Source: a virus. From it: 38,029 bases of DNA. Under the pieces are notes generated by a model, which ran no database searches, was not told the DNA's origin, and was given only the letters and a program-made list of their open reading frames with translations. The stretch spans positions 1 through 38,029 of IMG/VR virus record IMGVR_UViG_3300027759_005545; one strand, 5' to 3'. Of the stretch, positions 15,722 to 22,082 are shown piece by piece (the stretch's first letter is position 1; each line of letters starts with the position of its first letter). The position numbers were made by a program, and so were the translations under genes.

Positions 15722-15722
15722 A

Positions 15723-16175
15723 CTAGAATGCGAAGCTCGCTATGGGTATGATGATTTCAGTATTACCAGTGGGCGCAGATATGTTTAGTGTCACGGTTCC
15801 GGCAGTGGTGTCTTTGTTCCACACAATGGTAGTATCTTCAAATTTTAATGTACCACTGGTGCCGGAACCTTCGGCAAACAGATTGTCTGCCAATTGTTTA
15901 GATAACTGCGCATAAATTCGAGACTCAACATTTACCAAGAATTTGGCTAAATTTGTATTTTTGGCGGCAAGGTCGATTTTGGCCTGTGCCGATGTGGCTT
16001 CGTCTTTGAGCTTTTGTTTTCGTTGAGTTTCTAATTGCTCGATTGTGAGCACATGGCTAGAATAGCCCACACCATTGAATGCGGGGCTATTAAATTGATG
16101 TACCAATTCTGCTGCTGTTGCAACGGAACCGAACATGCTAGCAATGAATGCTATTATTGTCGTTTTTATTTGCAC
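15723..16175 (-). CDS. csgF: Curli assembly factor CsgF
   Basis: A 150-residue exported protein with a signal peptide (about 1-21). The mature N-terminus ELVHQFNSPAFNGVG matches the CsgF segment that inserts into the CsgG channel and narrows it (E. coli has the F-x-N-P-x-F-G-G form). The following helical part and C-terminal beta strands (TTIVWNKD, GTVTLNIS, TEIIIPIASF) fit CsgF, which couples the pore to fibre nucleation. The start is GTG (16173-16175) with GAGGA as ribosome binding site; that site is buried in the 3' arm of a perfect 9-bp hairpin. It is the first of the five envelope genes in the operon. Confidence 0.85.
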   Translation of the reverse strand: MQIKTTIIAFIASMFGSVATAAELVHQFNSPAFNGVGYSSHVLTIEQLETQRKQKLKDEATSAQAKIDLAAKNTNLAKFLVNVESRIYAQLSKQLADNLFAEGSGTSGTLKFEDTTIVWNKDTTAGTVTLNISAPTGNTEIIIPIASFAF

Positions 16176-16180
16176 GATTA

Positions 16181-16203
16181 GTCCTCGTAGTATTTACGAG
16201 GAC
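16181..16203 (-). promoter_or_regulatory. Hairpin that buries the csgF ribosome binding site
   Basis: A perfect 9-bp stem GTCCTCGTA (16181-16189) / TACGAGGAC (16195-16203) with a 5-nt loop. In the minus-strand mRNA the 3' arm holds GAGGA, which is the Shine-Dalgarno sequence placed 6 nt before the GTG start of csgF. Folding would block translation, so this may be an RNA switch (temperature, protein or small RNA). It could instead be a DNA operator. Confidence 0.65.
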
Positions 16204-16226
16204 AGTGCGAATATTTAACTATGCGT

Positions 16227-16541
16227 TTATGTTTGTGCTAAATCAATTCGTCGGAGAATTTCTTCGTAGAAGCTGTTGACTTCTCCGCCGAAATAACCCA
16301 TTAGATGTTCTGCGGCATCCTTGCAGAATTTGTAATTACCATTGCGGTATTCTTTGATAAATTCGTTGTGCAGTGCTTTGTGATTGCCGATCATGGGAAT
16401 TTCCAATAAAGGAATCTTTTCGGCTTCTACTACACAATAGGCTGTGACTGGGCCCTGAGCACTGTTGTGTGTTTCAAGTTCTAATACAGTATAGTTGCCA
16501 ATTAATTTGTCTGCGGCTTCTTGGCCAACAATTATCCACAT
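16227..16541 (-). CDS. Conserved-looking phage protein of unknown function, 104 aa
   Basis: A soluble 104-residue protein. It has a beta-rich N-terminal part (MWIIVGQEAADKL, YTVLELETH, VTAYCVVEAEKIPLLEI) and a helical C-terminal part (LHNEFIKEYRNGNYKFCKDAAEHLMG). No named family is recognised. It overlaps the upstream cyclotransferase-like gene by 10 nt and precedes csgF by 51 nt. Its packing in the operon supports it as a real gene. Confidence 0.6.
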   Translation of the reverse strand: MWIIVGQEAADKLIGNYTVLELETHNSAQGPVTAYCVVEAEKIPLLEIPMIGNHKALHNEFIKEYRNGNYKFCKDAAEHLMGYFGGEVNSFYEEILRRIDLAQT

Positions 16542-16954
16542 GTGGTTAATTCCTCTAATGCTGTGACGAGTTGCATAATGTTTATGTTGTGCTCACTGTA
16601 GCCCTGAGTCACCATATTTAAATATGATTCGCTGGGCTGCGCAGGTTGATCTCGGCCTGTCATATAATAAATCATTGCTCGGATTTTTCTGCCACGGTGA
16701 GTCACATCTACTTCTTTTTTGCCGTAAAAGTCTGGATATCCCTCAGTGGCGTCCAAGCTCTGCTCGCAGTCCTCAGTAATGTTCCACAGCACACATTCCA
16801 TTTCTCGATCAGGTGCGGATTCTATGTCGCAAAAATATTTGAATGAGAGTTTGTGTCCGGGCACTGTGACCTTGCCTAAACTTTGCGCAGCAGGACAACG
16901 AGTGGCCATACTGCTCAAATTAGTATTCATTCCGTATGCTAGGTAGTAGCTCAT
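16532..16954 (-). CDS. Gamma-glutamylcyclotransferase (AIG2-like) family protein
   Basis: A 140-residue protein with the family's N-terminal nucleotide-loop-like motif YLAYGMNTN (YGSN in most members), the MATRCP segment, the LSFKYFCDIE strand, and the catalytic Glu71 in DATEGYPDFY. Members release 5-oxoproline from gamma-glutamyl peptides or remove gamma-glutamylamines; some phage members are of unknown substrate. It overlaps the exonuclease gene by 4 nt and the next gene by 10 nt. The Ser to Met change in YGSN is seen in several members and does not rule out activity. Confidence 0.78.
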   Translation of the reverse strand: MSYYLAYGMNTNLSSMATRCPAAQSLGKVTVPGHKLSFKYFCDIESAPDREMECVLWNITEDCEQSLDATEGYPDFYGKKEVDVTHRGRKIRAMIYYMTGRDQPAQPSESYLNMVTQGYSEHNINIMQLVTALEELTTCG

Positions 16955-17481
16955 AGTTCTACAAGTTTATGACGGGCGACTGCACCTTGTACGGCTCCTG
17001 CTTGACTAACTGCATCTGCCAACGCATTGTGCAATAAAGCGCCGCCTTGGCGATCATCACCCAACGCTTTGAGCAGAGTGCGGCTGTCGCGAATTGTGTA
17101 ATACTGCCACGGAGCAGGCTTGCCTATTTGCCTATATAAATTTTCCAAGATAACAATGTCAAACACCGGACCTTGCGCCCAAATACGAGTTGCACCAACT
17201 ACAAATTTGTTGAGTGCTTTGGTAAAGTCCTCAATGCTGACGCGATCAGTTTCGCCCAGTGCTTCTTCTCTAACTTCCGCACTTTGTGTGCCCCACCAAT
17301 CAACAGTGCCTTCATCTACTCGACGACCTAGAGCAATTTGCTCATCCACATCGATCCGAAAGTAAATGCCGTCTGACAATTGTATAATCGGAGAGAATGG
17401 ATTAAATTTAATTGCACCAAATGTAAGCACCACTGCGTCCGGACTGGTGGCCAATGTTTCGATGTCTAACATGATATCCAT
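16951..17481 (-). CDS. DEDDh 3'-5' exonuclease, DexA-like
   Basis: A 176-residue exonuclease of the T4 DexA/Rv2179c-like type. The acidic motifs are Asp6-x-Glu8 (MLDIET), Asp108 (WAQGPVFDIVIL) and His151-x4-Asp156 (HNALADAV), which together make the two-metal DEDDh site. VDWWGTQSAEVRE matches the conserved TxxWW region of DexA. T4 DexA degrades single-stranded DNA ends; RNA activity is known for relatives. The protein is shorter than T4 DexA (about 227 aa), mainly before the last motif. It starts 2 nt after clpS and overlaps the cyclotransferase gene by 4 nt. Confidence 0.85.
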   Translation of the reverse strand: MDIMLDIETLATSPDAVVLTFGAIKFNPFSPIIQLSDGIYFRIDVDEQIALGRRVDEGTVDWWGTQSAEVREEALGETDRVSIEDFTKALNKFVVGATRIWAQGPVFDIVILENLYRQIGKPAPWQYYTIRDSRTLLKALGDDRQGGALLHNALADAVSQAGAVQGAVARHKLVEL

Positions 17482-17482
17482 T

Positions 17483-17797
17483 TTATGCCTCGGGTTCTAA
17501 TTTCACAACCAACGGAAATCCGTTGTTGCGGGCCAGCAGTGTTACTTCAACACCTTTTTGCTCTGCCATCTCAAATGGCATAGTTGCCACTACAGCACTG
17601 CCGTCTTCGTGAACTTTGATGGTCATGGCTTCAGCTGCCATATGATCGTAGTTGAAAATAATGACCAAAGTTTCTACCACAAACTCTTGGGTAGTCACTT
17701 CATCATTGATGTAGATTACATTATACCGAACAGGTTCGGGAATGTCTTCTTTGACTTTGATTTTAGCTGCAATTTTTGGGTCTGCTGTAGTGGTCAT
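17483..17797 (-). CDS. clpS: ClpS-like adaptor of the ClpAP protease
   Basis: A 104-residue protein that matches ClpS: a flexible N-terminus, PVRYNVIYINDEVTT (Asn31-Asp32-Glu33 at the N-degron pocket, NDD or NDE in the family), EFVVETLVIIF, the MTIKVHEDGSAVV helix-turn with His63, and the C-terminal ARNNGFPLVVKLE. ClpS delivers proteins with N-degrons to ClpAP and blocks other substrates. A phage version could redirect host proteolysis. It is the first gene behind a consensus promoter whose transcript starts with a hairpin. No clear Shine-Dalgarno sequence is seen. Confidence 0.9.
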   Translation of the reverse strand: MTTTADPKIAAKIKVKEDIPEPVRYNVIYINDEVTTQEFVVETLVIIFNYDHMAAEAMTIKVHEDGSAVVATMPFEMAEQKGVEVTLLARNNGFPLVVKLEPEA

Positions 17798-17809
17798 AGT
17801 AATTGAAGT

Positions 17810-17839
17810 TATAAAAGGGGAAATATCTCCCCTTTTATA
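17810..17839 (-). terminator. Strong hairpin between hsp20 and clpS
   Basis: A perfect 11-bp stem TATAAAAGGGG (17810-17820) / CCCCTTTTATA (17829-17839) with an 8-nt loop. On the minus strand the 3' arm ends in TTTTATAAC, so it can end hsp20 transcription. The clpS promoter start falls inside it, near 17832, so the clpS message would also begin with the GGGG/CCCC stem, a possible 5' stabilising hairpin. Confidence 0.6.
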
Positions 17840-17867
17840 TTATAGCATCATCGCTTTATTTTGTAAA
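17839..17867 (-). promoter_or_regulatory. sigma70-like promoter of the clpS-curli operon
   Basis: On the minus strand TTTACA (17867-17862, in the last codons of hsp20) and a perfect TATAAT (17844-17839) are 17 nt apart. Start is expected near 17832. It is the only strong promoter I see for the run of genes down to the terminator at 11154-11177. Confidence 0.75.
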
Positions 17868-18305
17868 GGAAATGGCTATCTTTTTTGGTTTTTGCTCGTC
17901 CGGAATTATTCGTTCCAGTGCGACTGCCAAAATACCGTTTTTCACGGTAGCACCACAGACCTGTACATTTTCAGCCAATGAGAAATTTCTAGAGAAGTTT
18001 CTAGTTCCGATACCCTTGTGTAGATATTCTACTTTGGGCGCAGCTTCTTCTTTGATCTTTTCTCCAGTCACAGTCAGCACATTGTCTTTGAGTTCAACAT
18101 CGAGCTCCTCTTCGGCAAATCCCGAAACAGCAATTTCTATCACATAATGTGTTTCATCTAATTGAATCACATTGTGTGGAGGATAATTGTCAGTGCCGCG
18201 ACTGTTGGCAAAGGTACGACCCATGTCTTCAAACATACGATCGAATCCGATTGCATGTCGTGCTATTTGGTCTAAATTTAAGGTGTGGAATTGGAATTGT
18301 GTCAT
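17856..18305 (-). CDS. Small heat shock protein, Hsp20/IbpA-like
   Basis: A 149-residue alpha-crystallin-type chaperone. The crystallin domain covers about residues 45-130: NVIQLDETHYVIEIAVSGF, LDVELKDNVLTVTGEK, HKGIGTRNFSRNFSL, VKNGILAVALER. The C-terminal tail has an I-x-I motif (KKIAI) for oligomer formation. IbpA-type proteins hold unfolding proteins for DnaK. Hsp20 genes are common in T4-like cyanophages. The start is set by AGGAG 8 nt before the ATG at 18303-18305; a longer frame to 18401 lacks a ribosome binding site and overlaps the next gene. A late-promoter-like box lies 66 nt upstream. Confidence 0.92.
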   Translation of the reverse strand: MTQFQFHTLNLDQIARHAIGFDRMFEDMGRTFANSRGTDNYPPHNVIQLDETHYVIEIAVSGFAEEELDVELKDNVLTVTGEKIKEEAAPKVEYLHKGIGTRNFSRNFSLAENVQVCGATVKNGILAVALERIIPDEQKPKKIAISFTK

Positions 18306-18370
18306 TTTATATCTCCTATTAAGCAAGTTATGACTTTGTAATGTAGACCCCACCCGGGCATCTACAAGTG

Positions 18371-18378
18371 TATTTATA
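18371..18378 (-). promoter_or_regulatory. T4-type late promoter-like box before hsp20
   Basis: The minus strand reads TATAAATA, the exact T4 late promoter -10 consensus recognised by gp55-type sigma. Start near 18365 gives a leader of about 60 nt that contains the hsp20 ribosome binding site. Confidence 0.65.
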
Positions 18379-18384
18379 CACGAA

Positions 18385-18648
18385 TTATCGACGCTTGTCA
18401 ACTTTCATGGGCTCAACAAATCGATATCTGGTAACCCATGTGTGATCGGCATTTGGATTCCAAGTTAAACCAAACATGGTATAATCTTCCGGTTTGGTTA
18501 AAATTACTCTTTGCGTGTATTTTACGCTTTTAATTTTATAGGAAATTTGATGCTGTTCTGCCCAAGCTGCAACTTCCATAGAAATTACTATACTCGCATG
18601 ATAAGCACTGATGAACCCCGATTGCGGCAGTTCAAATTCTATGTACAT
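18385..18648 (-). CDS. Small protein of unknown function, 87 aa
   Basis: An 87-residue soluble protein, with an alternating alpha/beta pattern: MYIEFELPQSG, a helix ASIVISMEVAAWAEQH, then SYKIKSVKYTQRVILTKPEDYTMFGLTW and a basic end (VDKRR). No family is recognised. The ATG lies 9 nt after the stop of the gene upstream, without a clear ribosome binding site. It ends just before the late-promoter box of hsp20. Confidence 0.5.
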   Translation of the reverse strand: MYIEFELPQSGFISAYHASIVISMEVAAWAEQHQISYKIKSVKYTQRVILTKPEDYTMFGLTWNPNADHTWVTRYRFVEPMKVDKRR

Positions 18649-18657
18649 CGAACACTG

Positions 18658-18945
18658 TTAGGCTTCGAACTTTTCGACAATTTCTTTTAGCCAATCAATA
18701 GGCTCGCGACCTCTATAATGGTTGCAATCATATACATTGTCCACGCCGGTCATGTGGCGAATGCCTTCAAACCATTGAATATCGTTGTAGCTGTCGTGGT
18801 ACAAATAAATGTCCACAACGGCGGTATCGGATAATTGCTGTAATAGATCATTGATCTGCTCAGCAGTCCAATCACAGTTTCTAATTAGAATTTTGGTAAT
18901 AGACTTGTCAAATTCTAAATCTGGAGGTGTAATAAATCTGGTCAT
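18658..18945 (-). CDS. Small protein of unknown function, 95 aa
   Basis: The start at 18943-18945 (MTRFITPPDLEF) is chosen because AAGGA lies 5 nt upstream; a longer frame to 18984 has no ribosome binding site and would overlap the methyltransferase gene further. The protein looks like an alpha/beta fold: KILIRNCDWTAEQIN, VVDIYLYHDSYNDIQWFEGI, then DNVYDCNHYRG. No named family is recognised. It follows the methyltransferase gene by 8 nt, so both are in one unit. Confidence 0.55.
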   Translation of the reverse strand: MTRFITPPDLEFDKSITKILIRNCDWTAEQINDLLQQLSDTAVVDIYLYHDSYNDIQWFEGIRHMTGVDNVYDCNHYRGREPIDWLKEIVEKFEA

Positions 18946-18953
18946 GGTGTTCC

Positions 18954-19739
18954 TTATAGTTTTGCAGTGATCATTAAATGCCAACCCAACGCTCGTTCCA
19001 TAATTTTAAAAAGTTCGGGCGGCATGGCGGCAAACCACGGTTGTTTGACATACTCATACTTTATATAGTGTTCAATATTCCACGGGAAGATAAAGTCCTG
19101 TTCAACAACAATGTCAGAGAATCCACCCTTGAAGCGAAACAAATCGTCTGCTTCTTGCTTGGAATAAGTAACAGCCTGTGGGCAATTATCCTGTGCTTCA
19201 GGTTGATCCCAGTCGGCATTGATCAGTATGTTTTTCCAACTGTCCTTGGCATACAGCATACATTTAATTTCGCCGCCTGGGGCTAGCAAATTATTTAAAC
19301 AAGCAACCACTCGCGCTGGGTTAGGTGCATGATGTATAACACCAAAGCTGTAAATTAAATCAAACTTTTCATCATTAGAGAATACTCGGTCTAATTCTTC
19401 TGCATTGCACTCAATGAAAGTGCCAGTCAAACCAAACACTTCGAATCTTTTTTTGGCCAACTCAATGCTGGCTGCGCTCAAATCTACGCCAGTATAAACA
19501 GCACCGTGACGAGCAAAGTTGGTTGCATCAGTGCCAATGCCACAACCTATCTCCAACACACGAAGACCTTTCCAGCGTTCAAATTCTGGAAAAGTGTAAT
19601 TGTGTGGTTCGTTGGCATAGCGGCGTGATTCTACTTCGTCAAAGTATTCTTTAGTACCAATGGGACTGGTACTGTGTCTAATATTGCAAGGACGAGAGTT
19701 CCAGTAATGTCTGACTTGTTCCAGCAGTTGATTATCCAT
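18954..19739 (-). CDS. Class I SAM-dependent methyltransferase
   Basis: A 261-residue enzyme. Motif I is VLEIGCGIGTDATNFA (about residues 55-70), the acidic end of strand 2 is YTGVDLS, motif post-II is EELDRVF, motif IV is FDLIYSFGVIHHAPNP, and the strand-5 region is LAPGGEIKCMLY. This is the type 11/12 pattern used on small molecules, lipids or sugars more than on DNA. The gene overlaps the glycosyltransferase gene upstream by 8 nt, which suggests joint action on a glycan. A DNA-methylation motif (NPPY or similar) is absent. Confidence 0.85.
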   Translation of the reverse strand: MDNQLLEQVRHYWNSRPCNIRHSTSPIGTKEYFDEVESRRYANEPHNYTFPEFERWKGLRVLEIGCGIGTDATNFARHGAVYTGVDLSAASIELAKKRFEVFGLTGTFIECNAEELDRVFSNDEKFDLIYSFGVIHHAPNPARVVACLNNLLAPGGEIKCMLYAKDSWKNILINADWDQPEAQDNCPQAVTYSKQEADDLFRFKGGFSDIVVEQDFIFPWNIEHYIKYEYVKQPWFAAMPPELFKIMERALGWHLMITAKL

Positions 19740-20445
19740 TTTGAACTCGCTCGGTTAGTTTGCGAATCCAAGTGAGCAACTCTGCTTGTCTTTCAGGATG
19801 AGCATAATCTTCTGGATTAGTGGGATCTTTGCCATCGGCTGCATAGCTTTGTTCTTTGAATGTTTCGTCGTTGTTGCCGCCAGTGACATCTGCACGATCA
19901 TGATATACATTCACGGGAATATTTTTCATCTGTCCCGCGGGCACTGTGACATTGTAAATCCACCAATCACTGTGATTAACGGGACTGATCAAGCCAAACA
20001 AGTCGATCCATTCTCTGGGAATAATTGGAAACAGTGCAAACGGATGATTCATTGTGACGCAGGGCATGCGCAACAAACCAAAGTATCCGTCGTTGTTCAC
20101 AATCTCTTCATCCCAGTTTTCAGTCAACATCAGTGCATCGTCGTTCCAGAACATGATCCAATCACCCGAGGCCTGCTCTGCTAAAAAGTTTACATACTTG
20201 TAAAGACGCAGATATCCGAATCGTTCTGTTTCAAATACTTTGCTGGTTGCTTGACACTGCTCCAAAAATGGAAACCAAGTTTCAGCAAAGAATTCACGAC
20301 TTTCTTCATCATCGTCGTCATAGGCCACCAGTATCTCAATGCGGCTGGTATCTTTAGCATTGGCCAATAAACTGCCAATACTTTTAATAACTGCTGCTGT
20401 TCGTTTTCTTGTGGGTAGTAGAATGGATATCTTAGGTTTGTTCAT
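19732..20445 (-). CDS. GT-A type (family 2-like) glycosyltransferase
   Basis: A 237-residue protein with the GT2 start ISILLPTRKR (residues 5-14), the strand EILVAYDDDDEE (nucleotide-sugar and base-binding Asp), the RFGYLRLYKYVNFL helix, and a DxD-like metal site in WIMFWNDDALM. C-terminal parts vary, as is usual. No membrane anchor is seen, so it acts in the cytosol. It overlaps the membrane-protein gene upstream by 14 nt and the methyltransferase downstream by 8 nt. Confidence 0.8.
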   Translation of the reverse strand: MNKPKISILLPTRKRTAAVIKSIGSLLANAKDTSRIEILVAYDDDDEESREFFAETWFPFLEQCQATSKVFETERFGYLRLYKYVNFLAEQASGDWIMFWNDDALMLTENWDEEIVNNDGYFGLLRMPCVTMNHPFALFPIIPREWIDLFGLISPVNHSDWWIYNVTVPAGQMKNIPVNVYHDRADVTGGNNDETFKEQSYAADGKDPTNPEDYAHPERQAELLTWIRKLTERVQNG

Positions 20446-21952
20446 TATTGAGTTGATTGAGTTTATCTGCTACCAGCTCTTGTTCGCTGGCACTTAATTG
20501 ATCGATGTCATATTCACCGGTTTTTAATTTTTCTATTAAGAATAGTATATATTGCTCGTCGTAAGTATAACTGTCAGTCTTGGATTTGTCAACTTCAATC
20601 CATTTAATGCCATTAAACTTGAACAACTTATTTGGCAAATAGTCCACTCTCAGGAACATATCGCCTTTGTCTGCGGAGTCTGGAAACTTTAAACCAAAGT
20701 CACTGCGAGCCTGTGTGCCCGCTACATTATCAGCTGCTAACTGCATTTCTTTTCGAATATTACGAGTCTCGGGCACGGGTATCATTGGTGCTTTGTATCG
20801 TTTGGCTGTGGCTGGCACAGACGCTGTCACTGGTTCTTCGGGCCAAGCCACTGTTTCTAATTGTGCAGATTCTGCCAAAGTAATAACTCGAGTAGGCGGC
20901 TCTGGGGCTATTTCTGGCACCACTACTGATTCTGTTATTATTTCTGGTTCTAAAACTACTTCTGGTTCAGGCGGCATGGCCACCATTGGTTTGAGATCTT
21001 TAAAATGCACAAAGGGTTGATTAAGGTATGGATACTTCTCAGCCACTGTTGTTTTAATCTGTTCAATTTCACTATCAGTTAACGGTCCATCGTCAGGTTC
21101 GTACTTGGGCGCTAGTGTTGTGTCAAGATCCTGTTTAGTTTCCGCCAATTCCTGGTCAATTCTTTTGTGGGCGTCTTGGTCGGTTTCTTGTTTATCTTCT
21201 CGAGCCCATTTTATACTTTGTTGAGCAGCAAGAATTAGAACTAATGCCAAGGGATCAAATACAGCCACAATTAGTATAATTACCCATCGCACTGCTCGTT
21301 CTAATATGTTGGTTTCAGGATTGTCACCATAAACAAACGCCGCTATGTACTTGATCGGTCCAACCTCTGCCTCAACCTTCCTAACTTCTGCTGCGATAGG
21401 CGCACGAGCCTCATTGACTGTAGCAATAGTTTTCTGCTCGGCGCTGATTTCGGATAGTAAACGAGCACGTTCCCTAGCTTGAGATCTGCGGATTGATACC
21501 GCTTTATCGGCACCCTTTTCATCTGCACTGCGGCCCATAACTTGGTCGACTGCTTCATCCATCTGTTTAAGTGCCTTACGGTTTGCATCTATATTGTCCT
21601 TGGCTGTTCGAATCTTTTCATCGTATACTGAGATCTTGGCTTGTACATCACCTGACACTAGACTCTGGTCGCTGTGTGCTTTACTTAGGAATCCAAAGAT
21701 ACCCATGCTGGTCAATACCATAAGGAATATCAGCGCTGGAACCAAATAAAGTTTATAAGTTAGGTTGGCGCGATGCCAGTTTAACTTCAACCAAATTGCG
21801 GCTGTGACTTTACCAACTTCCAAACTTGCACCCATGATCACAATGGGAATAACGGCCGCACTAAAAATTGCAGTGAGACCAACAATGCTGTAGTATGCCG
21901 CTACTGCACTGATGACCAGTGCAACAAATAAGGTAAAGTATCCGAATATCAT
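20432..21952 (-). CDS. Large membrane protein with coiled coil, marine-myophage type
   Basis: A 506-residue protein. Membrane spans lie at about residues 3-20, 22-45, 68-90 and 223-245; between the third and fourth is a long charged coiled coil (about 95-210). After the last span comes a Pro/Glu/Val-rich linker (about 340-405) and a C-terminal domain that contains KGDMFLRVDYLPNKLFKFNG and KWIEVDK, a block I know from proteins of marine T4-like phages. Function unknown. No Shine-Dalgarno sequence is seen, and a TATAAATA box ends 7 nt before the ATG, so its message may be nearly leaderless. Confidence 0.65.
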   Translation of the reverse strand: MIFGYFTLFVALVISAVAAYYSIVGLTAIFSAAVIPIVIMGASLEVGKVTAAIWLKLNWHRANLTYKLYLVPALIFLMVLTSMGIFGFLSKAHSDQSLVSGDVQAKISVYDEKIRTAKDNIDANRKALKQMDEAVDQVMGRSADEKGADKAVSIRRSQARERARLLSEISAEQKTIATVNEARAPIAAEVRKVEAEVGPIKYIAAFVYGDNPETNILERAVRWVIILIVAVFDPLALVLILAAQQSIKWAREDKQETDQDAHKRIDQELAETKQDLDTTLAPKYEPDDGPLTDSEIEQIKTTVAEKYPYLNQPFVHFKDLKPMVAMPPEPEVVLEPEIITESVVVPEIAPEPPTRVITLAESAQLETVAWPEEPVTASVPATAKRYKAPMIPVPETRNIRKEMQLAADNVAGTQARSDFGLKFPDSADKGDMFLRVDYLPNKLFKFNGIKWIEVDKSKTDSYTYDEQYILFLIEKLKTGEYDIDQLSASEQELVADKLNQLNNEQT

Positions 21953-21959
21953 ATGTGTA

Positions 21960-21967
21960 TATTTATA
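21960..21967 (-). promoter_or_regulatory. T4-type late promoter-like box, near-leaderless
   Basis: TATAAATA on the minus strand, with the ATG of the membrane-protein gene beginning only 7 nt further on. The start would fall at about 21953-21954, one or two bases before the ATG. Confidence 0.5.
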
Positions 21968-22005
21968 GGGGCCATCTATGTAGTATATAGAGATATTTGA
22001 GTAAT

Positions 22006-22040
22006 GTCAAACGGTTTGATTTATTTTCTTACCGTTTGAC
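22006..22040. repeat. Perfect 10-bp inverted repeat between fibre and membrane-protein genes
   Basis: GTCAAACGGT (22006-22015) and ACCGTTTGAC (22031-22040) flank a 15-nt AT-rich loop. No T run follows on either strand, so it is not a standard terminator. It may be an operator, an RNA processing site or an mRNA 3'-end stabiliser for the fibre genes. A second 6-bp hairpin (22058-22063/22071-22076) lies nearer the fibre stop. Confidence 0.5.
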
Positions 22041-22082
22041 TTGAGAATTGCATTGAGCTGTTGTTATCAGCAACAGTGACAT

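Noticed and set aside
18306-18401. Longer hsp20 frame beginning at 18401
   Set aside because: The extension has no ribosome binding site, overlaps the neighbouring gene and contains the late-promoter box; the AGGAG-preceded ATG at 18305 fits the family start.
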